Assembly (NCBI GenBank): GCA_002432195.1
Contig: DJGG01000132.1
Location: forward strand, 124,741 to 139,357
Source of the DNA: Desulfobacteraceae bacterium UBA5852
Lineage (GTDB): Bacteria > Desulfobacterota > Desulfobacteria > Desulfobacterales > UBA5852
Direction: 5' to 3'
Length of the DNA stretch: 14,617 nucleotides
Part shown: one piece after another, positions 7,440-14,617 of the stretch
How the letters are laid out: the number at the start of each line of letters is the position of its first letter
Numbering within the stretch: position 1 is the stretch's first letter
The notes under the pieces: generated by a model
Told to the model about the DNA's origin: nothing
Seen by the model: only the letters and a program-made list of their open reading frames with translations
The model's database searches: none
Position numbers and translations under genes: made by a program

Positions 7440-8588
7440 ATGGACAACCGCGTCAATTTGATCTTTCTGGAAAATTTGGAGTGGTTCGATGATAGCGGCC
7501 GGGAACTGGTGCACCGTATACCCGCCGAGGGGTCCGGCGAAATCAAATACGGGGCCCAGCTCACCGTACGTGAGAACCAGGCGGCGGTATTCTTCTACCA
7601 GGGGAAAGCCGTGGAGGCCTTCGGACCCGGGCGCCACACCCTCAAGACGGGCAACATCCCGCTGCTCACCAAAATCGCCAGCCTCCCGTGGGGGCTATCG
7701 AGCCCTTTGCAGGCCGAAGTCTATTTCGTCAACATGAAGATCTTCACCAATCTCAAGTGGGGCACGAGGGATCCGGTGGCCTTCAAGGACGCGGACCTCG
7801 GCCTCATCCGGTTGCGCGCCTTCGGCGTCTTCAATTTGCAGATCGTCCAGCCGGTACTATTCATCAATCGAATGGTGGGCACCCAGGGAATGCTCGAAAC
7901 CGGAGAAATCGAAGACTATCTCAACCGGGTCATCGTTTCACGGTTCAACGACTTCATGGGCAAGACCATCGACACGATCCTCAACCTGCCGGCCCGCTAC
8001 GACGAGCTGGCCCGCGGGCTGGCTCAGCGCCTGGGGGACGATTTCAGGCATTTCGGTTTGCGCCTCACGCACCTGTACATCAACGCCATCACCCCGCCGC
8101 CGGAGGTCCAGAAGGCCTTCGATGACCGCAGCCGGGTGGGCGTTTTCGACGACATGACCAAGCTGATGCAGATGAAGGCGGCCATGGCCATGGAGAAAGC
8201 CGCGGAGGGAGGGGCGGAAGGCGCCGGTGACGGGAATCCGGCCATGGGTCTGGGGATGGGGTTGATGATGCCGGCCATGTTCGCCCAGTATTTCGGCGCG
8301 GGCCACGCATCGGGCGCGCAAGACGCCGTGGCGCCCCCCGCGGCGTGCCAGGAGTGCGGGAAGGCCATCCCTCGGGAAGCCCGGTTCTGCCCCGCCTGCG
8401 GTCACCAGCAGCTCATCTTTCTCCAGTGCGGCCATTGCGGCAAGAATCTCGCTCCCAATGCCCGCTTCTGCTCCCGTTGCGGGCACCCGGCCGATGCCAA
8501 ACCCGCCGCCGGTCGTCTCTGCGCCCATTGCGCAACGGAAAATCTAAGCGACGCCATCTATTGCAACGCGTGCGGTGAAAAGCTCTGA
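7440..8588 (+). CDS. SPFH-domain protein with three C-terminal zinc ribbons
   Basis: A 382-residue protein. Residues about 25-225 form an SPFH (band 7/flotillin-like) domain of the bacterial 'virion core protein-like' group, with 'FGPGRHTLKTGNIPLL' at 61-76 as a recognisable stretch. Residues 239-284 are rich in Met, Gly and Ala (ten Met in 42 residues). The tail has three CxxC-N10-CxxC zinc ribbons: C303/306/317/320, C330/333/344/347 and C361/364/375/378. SPFH proteins make membrane-associated oligomeric scaffolds, but there is no N-terminal membrane helix here, so any membrane contact would be peripheral. The architecture resembles B. subtilis YdjI. ATG 7440 has GGAG at 7428-7431; a TTG at 7410 is an in-frame but less likely start. 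The stop overlaps the next gene by 14 bases, implying coupling. Confidence 0.85.
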   Translation: MDNRVNLIFLENLEWFDDSGRELVHRIPAEGSGEIKYGAQLTVRENQAAVFFYQGKAVEAFGPGRHTLKTGNIPLLTKIASLPWGLSSPLQAEVYFVNMKIFTNLKWGTRDPVAFKDADLGLIRLRAFGVFNLQIVQPVLFINRMVGTQGMLETGEIEDYLNRVIVSRFNDFMGKTIDTILNLPARYDELARGLAQRLGDDFRHFGLRLTHLYINAITPPPEVQKAFDDRSRVGVFDDMTKLMQMKAAMAMEKAAEGGAEGAGDGNPAMGLGMGLMMPAMFAQYFGAGHASGAQDAVAPPAACQECGKAIPREARFCPACGHQQLIFLQCGHCGKNLAPNARFCSRCGHPADAKPAAGRLCAHCATENLSDAIYCNACGEKL

Positions 8589-9804
8589 TCTCCTCATCGA
8601 GCACCAGTGCCCGCAATGCGGTGCACCGGCGGTGCTCTCGGAGGTGGACCGGCTCGTCACCTGTCAGTTCTGCCGCGTGCGCTCCTATCTCTCGTCCAAC
8701 GGCGGGTACCGGTATGTTCTGCCCCACAAGGCCCCCGCGGATGCGCAGCTCATCTATGTTCCCTACTGGCGCTTCAAGGGTATGCTCTTTGCCTGCTCCG
8801 CAGCGGGAATTCAGCATCGCTTTTTCGACGTCAGCCTCGCAGCCCTGGAAACCCCTCAATTGCCGAAATCACTTGGCCTTCGCAGCCAGACGCTGAAGCT
8901 GAGCTTCGCCGGCCCTGACGTGCCGGGCCGTTTCCTGGAACCCCAGCGCGGGCGCCAGGCCATTCTGGCCGACTTCACCCGCCAATTGCGCCGGGATCCT
9001 CCCCAAGCCGTACTTTATCAGGCCCACATCGGAGAATCCCTGAGCCTGATCTACGCGCCTTTTTACCGGGGCCGGCAGTTGATGGATGCCGTGCTCAACC
9101 GCCCCCTGACGCAGGCACCCGGCCCCCCCCTGGAGGATCTGGCGGGCGGTCCCTCCCGCTGGCGCCTACGCTTCCTGGCTACCCTTTGCCCCCAATGCGG
9201 CTGGGAAATGGAAGGCTCCCGGGATGCCCTCGCGCTCAGCTGCCGCAACTGCGCATCCATGTATACGGCCGGCCTCCATGGCTGGGAGCCCATGCCTTTC
9301 GCCACCCTGGCGCCTTCCGCCCAGCGCACGGTCCATCTTCCCTTCTGGCGCATCCAGGCGGATGTGGCGGGGGTGGCGCTGACCACCTATGCCGACCTGG
9401 TGCGCCTGGCCAACCTCCCCCGGGCTCCGCGCGCCACCTGGGAGCAGACTCCTTTCCACTTCTGGTCCCCGGCCTTCAAGGTCCGACCGGCGACCTTCTT
9501 CCGCCTGGCGCGCGGCATCACCCTGGCGTTCCCCCCAATCCCCTTGGTGGAAGAACTCCCCGCGGGTCCCGTGGTCCCCGCCAACCTGCCCCCCTGCGAG
9601 GGCGCGGAAATCCAGAAGATCCTCCTCGCCAGCTTCATGCACCCTCCCAGGCTGGTTGGAGAGGGTCTGGCCGGGATACGGATCCTGCCGCGCGAATACC
9701 GCCTGGTGTATCTCCCCTTCGAAGAGCGGCACCACGAGCTGGTGCAACCGGCCATGCGCCTGGCCCTCAGCAAGAACCAGCTGGCCCTGGCGGGCAACCT
9801 TTGA
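8575..9804 (+). CDS. duplicated zinc-ribbon / PFWR-module protein
   Basis: A 409-residue protein from a GTG start inside the end of the SPFH gene (14-base overlap, different frame). It has two zinc ribbons, C12/C15/C30/C33 and C205/C208/C223/C226, each CxxC-N14-CxxC. Each is followed 27 residues later by a 'h-h-P-[YF]-W-R' motif: VPYWRFKG (62-69) and HLPFWRIQ (254-261). Weaker copies are IYAPFYRGR (159-167) and VYLPFEER (378-385). The equal spacing shows an ancient internal duplication. No transmembrane helix or enzyme motif is evident. Similar ribbon proteins occur beside SPFH/YdjI-like genes, so a role as adaptor or partner of the SPFH protein is likely; biochemical function is unknown. A run of eight C lies at 9123-9130. 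No terminator is seen before the convergent next gene. Confidence 0.75.
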   Translation: MKSSDLLIEHQCPQCGAPAVLSEVDRLVTCQFCRVRSYLSSNGGYRYVLPHKAPADAQLIYVPYWRFKGMLFACSAAGIQHRFFDVSLAALETPQLPKSLGLRSQTLKLSFAGPDVPGRFLEPQRGRQAILADFTRQLRRDPPQAVLYQAHIGESLSLIYAPFYRGRQLMDAVLNRPLTQAPGPPLEDLAGGPSRWRLRFLATLCPQCGWEMEGSRDALALSCRNCASMYTAGLHGWEPMPFATLAPSAQRTVHLPFWRIQADVAGVALTTYADLVRLANLPRAPRATWEQTPFHFWSPAFKVRPATFFRLARGITLAFPPIPLVEELPAGPVVPANLPPCEGAEIQKILLASFMHPPRLVGEGLAGIRILPREYRLVYLPFEERHHELVQPAMRLALSKNQLALAGNL

Positions 9805-9830
9805 CCCGATCCAGTTTCACCCACCGGCGG

Positions 9831-12806
9831 CTATACGGAAGGTTGCTGGCCGGGGGCGATGAGTCCCTGGGAATTCCGGCCGTCCACTTTCACCACCACC
9901 GGCGTTTCGAGGCGTACCAGCGATAGATGGCGGGTCACTTTGTGCACCGGCCGGGACTTGATCCACCGCCAATCGAGGAAATCGTCGGAGTCCTCCCGGA
10001 TCGTCAGGTAACTCATCCCCAGCGAAGCCATGTTGTGGAAGAAATGCGTTCCTTGCGACGGTTCGGCGCTGAAGGAGGGGTGGGTGGTCTCCACGATCAC
10101 CGAGGTGCCCGAGATATCGGCCCACTTGACTGGGATTCCCAGCCAAGGGTCCGTGGAACCCCACCGCCCGGGTCCAATCAGGATATAGGGGCGGCCCGCC
10201 TTGACCAGCTCCGCGTTCAAGCGGCCCACCTCGCGGGCGATCAGAGGCGTCAGGGCGGGGTCGAAATCTTCCGGTTTGACGAAGAGGATATCGTTGAGAT
10301 CGCTGCTGGCGCCATTGCCCAAAGCGCTGGTGGAGTAACAGATGGCCTGGCGCAGATCGTCGTCACCCAGGTCAACGCGCCGGACGCTGCTACGGTCCGA
10401 CATGGGACGGATTTGGAGGATGGCCACCGCCGGTGGCGCGGCGGCGGGGAACTTGACGGAGAATTCCACATCCACGGGGCACCCCATCCCCTGTTCGCCC
10501 AATTCCAGGATCGTCCCCAGCAGCGAGGCCAGGGGGATGCGGTTGTGCTTCAACACCGGCGCAAAGGTGACCACGGGATGCCCGTCGGGGAGAACGCCGT
10601 CTTTGACACGGTGCTCCTGGGGCAGGTAGGTGCTGACGGCACAGTCCAGGGCCCGGGGATCGCCAAAGTCGGTGACCTCCTGTTTGGTCAAGGTTCCGTC
10701 CGCGTGCGCCCCCAGCTCCCATGCGTGCGTCGGCGCCATGCACAGACCGTAGAAAAACCGCTGCGCATTCGCCAGGATGTCGTCGACGGTGGAAAACTGC
10801 GGCAGCTTGTCCGGATAGGCGGGACAGAACCGCAGGCTGCGCTCCCCGTCCACCACGGTTTTCCCCAGGCCCAAGGCTATGATGGCGATTCCGTCCTCGG
10901 GCTTCATGGGGGATATCGGGTAGTAATTTGTGGATTGCGCCACCCCGGAGATCATGGGGAAAAAGAGCTCCCCGTGTAGATCTCCCACCAAGGTTTGAAT
11001 TACCACCGCCATCTTCTCTTCGTCGGGCTTGTGCCCGGTACGATGGGCAAAGGCCCGGGGATCCTCGAAAAAAGTGGAGGCGTAGACGAGTCGGATGGCC
11101 TTCAGCAGCTGGTCCAGGCGCACATCGAGCTCCGGATGGCTGTTCGGCAGCATGACCGTGCGATAAATTCCCGCATAGGGTTTGGAGCGGGAATCTTCGA
11201 GCAGGCTCGAGGATCGGATGGCCAGGGGAAAATCGGCCCGCCGCAAGAAGGCCCGCAGATCGGCGGCAACGCTTTCGGGCATCGCGGCTCTGGCAAAAAG
11301 CGCGGCGATCTCGACGTCGGTGAGCTCGGTGCGGGAGTGAATGCGCAGGTGGTTGATGGCCATGAACTGATCGAAGACCTCGGTGGTCAACACCAACGTT
11401 GGCGGAACGTGGATCCGCAGATCGGCAAACCGTTCGTGCAGCTCCGGGCAGGCGGCCAGCTGCTGCTTGAGAAACACCAGCCCCCGGGCTTTACCCCCCA
11501 GCGAACCCTGACCGATCTGGGCAAAGCCGTTGCCCAGATCGAAACGGGGGGCATCGAAATCCGCCACCACGACACGCTCCCGGTCCCGGCGCTGCCCCTG
11601 AATGGCCTCCATCAGGAAATCCCGCAGGGCCGACGGTTCGTTGCCGAAATCCTCGGTGGTGAAGCGCCCCAACCGCTCGGCCAGCATGAATTCCGCGCGG
11701 GCCAGCAGCCAGCGGGAAAAGTCGTGGCGCATGCAGTGGTGCAGAATGGAGGCATCGGGAATCTGTGGCAGGATACGCGCCAACCCACCGAGGTGGTCAA
11801 CCCGGGCGACTTCCTCCCCGTCAGGCAACCGGAAGGTGAATTCGCCGAATCCCAGGTGATCCCGAACGAAGCGTTGCAGCCTGGCGTTCCAGTTCTCCGG
11901 TTCTTCCGGCAGCACCGGCAGGCCCTGCCCGTCTTCCGCGGGTAAATCGCCGCTTTCCAGCAGGAGCAGGGGCAGATGGGGATGATGGGCGCGCACCTCT
12001 TCCAGAAAGGCCAGCCCGACTCCCGCCGCCAGGCGGCCATCCCGGGGGAGATCGCGACTGCAAACCACCCCCATGAGGTGCTTGGCAAATTGCCTCTCCA
12101 GCCGTTGGGCTTCGGTCATGGAATCGGCCAGCAGGATCTTGGGCCGGGTACGCCGCCGCAACAGCCGATCGGAGGCGTTGAGGCCCTCCTCCATGACCCT
12201 CCGGGTCTGGTCGATGATTTCCCGGTAGAGGTCCGGCAGAAGGCGTGCCAACCGTGCCGGCGACCCATCCACGAGCAAAATGACCGGCACACCCGCAAGG
12301 GCGGCGTCGAAGTCGGCGTTGAGACGATCTTCCACGCTCTTGACAAGGGCGAATAGGCCGTCCGCGGAATCCGACCAGGTGAACACCCGGTCCACCGACC
12401 GCCGGCTTGGCGCGCTGCGCAGATACGCCAGGGGCAGGTCCGCCTGGGGAGTCAGCAGGATCACGGGCATTTCGGGAACCCGCGACTTGACGTTGCGCCC
12501 CAGTTCGAAGGCGTCCCCGTCGGGCAATTGCGGCAGGCTCAGCACCAGATCGAAATCCCGGCGGGTCAACATCCCAAGCGCTTCCTGGACGGAAGTCGCC
12601 CAGGAGACCCGGGGGGGCCCGCTCAGGCCCAACTCCCGATACTGCGCGCCGATGGAGTCCTCGAGCCTTCCACCGCGGGTCAGAATGCAGGCGTCGAAGA
12701 TTCCCGCCACCAACAGGATCTCCCGCACTTTTTTGGACATCAGCACATGGTAATTCTGGAAGCGGTGATCGTAGAGATCAAAAACGCAGTTGAGCTTGCC
12801 GGGCAC
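9831..12806 (-). CDS. receiver-like / PPDK-type ATP-grasp fusion protein
   Basis: A 991-residue protein. Residues about 30-160 form a receiver-like domain with Ser90 where the phosphorylated Asp is expected ('FDLVLSLPQLPDGDAF'). About 173-320 is a second, less regular receiver-like region (D180, D228). About 430-805 is a PEP-synthase/pyruvate-phosphate-dikinase N-terminal ATP-grasp domain: 'GSLGGKARGL' (434-443), 'IRSSSLLEDS' (530-539, then YAG), 'VDVEFSV' (778-784) and 'ILQIRPM' (796-802). The phosphohistidine swivel and PEP/pyruvate barrel of the full enzymes are absent. Instead a conserved-looking tail contains 'LIGPGRWGSTDPWLG' (876-890). It therefore probably binds ATP, but the acceptor is unknown. 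GTG 12806 has AGGAG six bases upstream. It is monocistronic in view, with its own promoter. Confidence 0.82.
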   Translation of the reverse strand: MPGKLNCVFDLYDHRFQNYHVLMSKKVREILLVAGIFDACILTRGGRLEDSIGAQYRELGLSGPPRVSWATSVQEALGMLTRRDFDLVLSLPQLPDGDAFELGRNVKSRVPEMPVILLTPQADLPLAYLRSAPSRRSVDRVFTWSDSADGLFALVKSVEDRLNADFDAALAGVPVILLVDGSPARLARLLPDLYREIIDQTRRVMEEGLNASDRLLRRRTRPKILLADSMTEAQRLERQFAKHLMGVVCSRDLPRDGRLAAGVGLAFLEEVRAHHPHLPLLLLESGDLPAEDGQGLPVLPEEPENWNARLQRFVRDHLGFGEFTFRLPDGEEVARVDHLGGLARILPQIPDASILHHCMRHDFSRWLLARAEFMLAERLGRFTTEDFGNEPSALRDFLMEAIQGQRRDRERVVVADFDAPRFDLGNGFAQIGQGSLGGKARGLVFLKQQLAACPELHERFADLRIHVPPTLVLTTEVFDQFMAINHLRIHSRTELTDVEIAALFARAAMPESVAADLRAFLRRADFPLAIRSSSLLEDSRSKPYAGIYRTVMLPNSHPELDVRLDQLLKAIRLVYASTFFEDPRAFAHRTGHKPDEEKMAVVIQTLVGDLHGELFFPMISGVAQSTNYYPISPMKPEDGIAIIALGLGKTVVDGERSLRFCPAYPDKLPQFSTVDDILANAQRFFYGLCMAPTHAWELGAHADGTLTKQEVTDFGDPRALDCAVSTYLPQEHRVKDGVLPDGHPVVTFAPVLKHNRIPLASLLGTILELGEQGMGCPVDVEFSVKFPAAAPPAVAILQIRPMSDRSSVRRVDLGDDDLRQAICYSTSALGNGASSDLNDILFVKPEDFDPALTPLIAREVGRLNAELVKAGRPYILIGPGRWGSTDPWLGIPVKWADISGTSVIVETTHPSFSAEPSQGTHFFHNMASLGMSYLTIREDSDDFLDWRWIKSRPVHKVTRHLSLVRLETPVVVKVDGRNSQGLIAPGQQPSV

Positions 12807-12880
12807 GGGGATCTCCTGGTAAGGGGGTTGATGCCGGGCACTCGCGGCCCATGGATGGGCTCAGCCGGCAACAAAATGTT

Positions 12881-12909
12881 TTTATTTGGCAATCGCCGGT
12901 TGGTGTCAA
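12881..12909 (-). promoter_or_regulatory. sigma70 promoter of the PPDK-like gene
   Basis: On the minus strand, perfect TTGACA (12909-12904), a 17-base spacer and AATAAA (12886-12881; four of six to TATAAT). It gives a leader of roughly 65-70 bases before GTG 12806. Confidence 0.6.
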
Positions 12910-13009
12910 GGCAAATTCTCCCGCCGGGATCGGGAGTCCCTCTCCCCGCGGCGGCACGGCTTGGGTCCAGGCTGCCGGTGCTCCAGGCGCGCGGAGACCC
13001 GCGCCGTGC

Positions 13010-13038
13010 TTGATTTCAATGGTGGAATTGCCTATATA
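13010..13038 (+). promoter_or_regulatory. sigma70 promoter of the M24 peptidase gene
   Basis: TTGATT (13010-13015), a 17-base spacer and TATATA (13033-13038) form a good -35/-10 pair. Predicted transcription starts near 13045, about 80 bases before ATG 13126, which supports the shorter start for the peptidase. Confidence 0.5.
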
Positions 13039-13125
13039 CCCCCCACTGGCGCACCGGACGGCGGATGGCGCCGCAGAACCGCCGCGGCCACAGCCGAATC
13101 CCGCGTGCGGCTTCAGGAAGCCCCT

Positions 13126-14259
13126 ATGCGCCCATCGCACCCCGAAAGAATCCAGCGTTTGCGTGACCGCCTGCCGGAGATGCGGCTGGACGGCCTGCTG
13201 GTGCTGAACGCCGCCAATCGGCGCTACATAAGCGGATACCTTGCGGAGGATACCTCCTGCGATGAATCCGCCGGGGCCCTGCTCATCTCCCATGGGCAGC
13301 TGACTCTGGCCACCGACGGGCGTTACGTACTCCAGGCCCGCCAGGAAGCGCAGGGCTTCCAGGTCCAGGCCTACCGCAAAGGATTGGAGGAAGTCCTTCC
13401 GGAACTCCTGATGGCGCAAGGCCTGAACCGACTGGGTTTCGAGAGCGCCCGGATCTCCGTACGCCAGTTCCAGCGTTTGGAATCCAGCCTCGCCGCGGCC
13501 GCATGCCCTGCGACGCTGGTGCCCACTGACGGCGCTGTGGAAGACCTGCGCCAAATCAAGGACGAGGCCGAGATCGTCGCCACGCGCAACGCCGTGGCCT
13601 GTGCCGAGAGAGCCTTCGAAGCGCTGCTGGCCTGGCTGCGCCCGGGCGTCACCGAGAGGGCGATTGCGCGCCGCCTGGAGGAAGCGCTGGTGGCGGAGGG
13701 TGCCGAGGGCCCCTCGTTTCCCATCATTGTGGCCTCCGGCCCCAACAGCGCCCTGCCCCACGCCCAGCCCGGCGAGCGCAAGGTGCGATGCGGCGAACCC
13801 TTGCTCTTCGACTGGGGCGCACGTCTGGAGGGCTATTGTTCAGACATCTCCCGCACGGTGGTGCTGGGGGCGCCGGATGCGCGCTTCCTGCAGATTTTCG
13901 CCATCGTGGCGGAGGCCCAGTCCCGCGCCGTCAGCGCCATGGCCACGTGCGCCAGCGGCCGCGAGGTGGATGCCGTGGCGCGCCGCCACATCGCCGCCGC
14001 GGGCTTCCCCGACGCTTTCGGCCACAGCCTCGGGCATGGGACCGGCCTGGCCATCCACGAGGCTCCCCGACTTAGCCCCCATGCGGACGACCGTTTGCAG
14101 CCCGGCATGATCGTCACCGTGGAACCGGGAATTTACCTGGAGGGCTGGGGCGGGGTGCGTCTGGAGAACCAGGTCCTCATCACCAGCGGGGGGCCTGAAA
14201 TCCTCAATCGCCTCCCCCTTGCCATCCATCTTCCGGAGGCCGCCGGTCAGGCCACCTGA
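13126..14259 (+). CDS. M24 family Xaa-Pro aminopeptidase
   Basis: A 377-residue two-domain enzyme, close to the usual 355-370 of the PepQ/prolidase-like M24B group. It is a cytoplasmic metalloenzyme that removes the N-terminal residue before proline. The creatinase N-terminal domain covers about 8-140. The pita-bread catalytic domain carries the complete dinuclear metal site: D229 ('FDWGARLEGYCSDISRT'), D240, H304 ('GHSLGHGTGLAIHEAP'), E333 ('VTVEPGIYLE') and E347 ('RLENQVLIT'). The 11-residue D-D and 14-residue E-E spacings match characterised prolidases. Substrate-site histidines H212 and H311 are also present. ATG 13126 has AGGAAG just upstream; the frame extends 80 codons further but crosses the promoter. 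The XerD-like gene follows after 33 bases, probably in the same operon. Peptidase or strict prolidase activity cannot be separated by eye. Confidence 0.92.
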   Translation: MRPSHPERIQRLRDRLPEMRLDGLLVLNAANRRYISGYLAEDTSCDESAGALLISHGQLTLATDGRYVLQARQEAQGFQVQAYRKGLEEVLPELLMAQGLNRLGFESARISVRQFQRLESSLAAAACPATLVPTDGAVEDLRQIKDEAEIVATRNAVACAERAFEALLAWLRPGVTERAIARRLEEALVAEGAEGPSFPIIVASGPNSALPHAQPGERKVRCGEPLLFDWGARLEGYCSDISRTVVLGAPDARFLQIFAIVAEAQSRAVSAMATCASGREVDAVARRHIAAAGFPDAFGHSLGHGTGLAIHEAPRLSPHADDRLQPGMIVTVEPGIYLEGWGGVRLENQVLITSGGPEILNRLPLAIHLPEAAGQAT

Positions 14260-14292
14260 AGGGCGAGACTCCTTACGGTTTTCGGTGGCCCC

Positions 14293-14617
14293 ATGCGCGA
14301 ACGCGATCTCCTTCTGGACCGCTACCTCACGTACCTCACGGTGGAAAAAGGCCTGTCCGCCAAGACCCTGGAGGCCTACAGCCGGGACCTCCAGCGCTTT
14401 CTGGATTTTCTCGATGGACAGGGTGTGACGGCGGTGGCGGCCGTGGAGACCGCCACCATCCTGCGCTACGTGATTCAGCTGCGGGAAGACGGGCTCAATG
14501 CCCGCTCGCGGGCCCGGCACCTCGTGTCCATTCGCGGGTGGTTCCGGTTTCTGTTCAACGAGAAGCTCGTCTCCAGGGATCCCTCCCGCCGGATCGATCT
14601 GCCCAAGAGCGGCCGGC
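14293..14617 (+). CDS. xerD: XerD-like tyrosine recombinase, N-terminal part
   Basis: Only the first 108 codons are in the window; the gene runs off the right edge. The visible part is the SAM-like core-binding domain of XerC/XerD recombinases: 'YLTVEKGLSAKTLEAYSRDL' at 15-34, 'SRARHLVSIRGWFRFL' at about 79-94, then 'DPSRRIDLPKSGR'. The 'DPS...PK' ending matches XerD better than XerC. XerD resolves chromosome dimers at dif with XerC. The catalytic domain (R-H-R-Y) is outside the window, so activity cannot be judged. It follows the M24 gene closely, with no strong Shine-Dalgarno. Its location and form suggest the housekeeping copy rather than an island integrase. Confidence 0.85.
   Translation, partial: MRERDLLLDRYLTYLTVEKGLSAKTLEAYSRDLQRFLDFLDGQGVTAVAAVETATILRYVIQLREDGLNARSRARHLVSIRGWFRFLFNEKLVSRDPSRRIDLPKSGR

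Larger units (their letters stand above)
12807..13125. other. divergent intergenic region, PPDK-like gene and M24 peptidase
   Basis: A 319-base region holding one good promoter for each flanking gene (12881-12909 minus; 13010-13038 plus). An AT-rich patch at 12870-12890 stands out from the GC-rich surroundings and contains the minus-strand -10. The in-frame extension of the peptidase frame through 12886 is probably untranslated, as it crosses the plus promoter. Confidence 0.5.

Noticed and set aside
9927..10979. 350-residue plus-strand open frame, and 10995-11945
   Set aside because: Both are antisense to the PPDK-like gene, which has recognisable ATP-grasp motifs.
12886..13125. 80-codon N-terminal extension of the M24 peptidase
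   Set aside because: It crosses the best promoter, resembles no family N-terminus, and the creatinase domain begins normally from ATG 13126.
12778..13761. 327-residue minus-strand open frame
   Set aside because: Antisense to the M24 peptidase, whose metal ligands are all in the plus frame.

Overview
The window is high-GC, gene-dense bacterial chromosome. No plasmid, phage or insertion-sequence genes are visible. Gene content suggests a Gram-negative proteobacterium-like organism, most likely from the former Deltaproteobacteria (Desulfobacterota): an RpoH-type sigma factor, an outer-membrane TPR lipoprotein, a PAS/HisKA/REC hybrid kinase and a chromosomal ParM-like actin. This placement is inferred from gene types, not from a phylogenetic marker.

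Layout. (1) Positions 75-3097, minus strand: an rpoH-like sigma factor translationally coupled (ATGA overlap) to a roughly 600-residue TPR lipoprotein. Another gene may follow beyond the left edge. (2) 3438-3514: tRNA-Arg(TCT) with encoded CCA and a likely intrinsic terminator. (3) 3857-5763, plus: a soluble hybrid histidine kinase followed by a 66-residue two-helix membrane protein. (4) 5788-9804: a divergent four-gene block. On the minus strand a 55-residue membrane protein with a perfect Shine-Dalgarno precedes a ParM/StbA-type actin-like ATPase. On the plus strand an SPFH-domain protein with three C-terminal zinc ribbons overlaps a 409-residue protein built from two copies of a zinc ribbon plus 'PFWR' module. 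(5) 9831-12806, minus: a 991-residue protein with receiver-like N-terminal domains joined to a PEP-synthase/PPDK-type ATP-grasp domain, lacking the phosphohistidine and PEP-binding domains. (6) 13126-14617, plus: an M24 Xaa-Pro aminopeptidase followed by the start of a XerD-like tyrosine recombinase.

The sigma factor/TPR, tRNA, M24 peptidase and XerD genes look like housekeeping genes. The most novel part is the divergent block at 5788-9804. It combines an actin-like filament former, an SPFH scaffold, zinc-ribbon adaptors and a tiny hydrophobic protein around one shared intergenic region, and may form a membrane-linked cytoskeletal or envelope-stress module. Relatedness of the SPFH/zinc-ribbon pair to the B. 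subtilis YdjI/YdjG-type envelope-stress proteins is an inference from architecture. The PPDK-like protein next door is a second candidate: an ATP-grasp enzyme apparently wired to a non-phosphorylatable receiver. Recognisable sigma70-type promoters precede the SPFH gene, the PPDK-like gene and the M24 peptidase gene.
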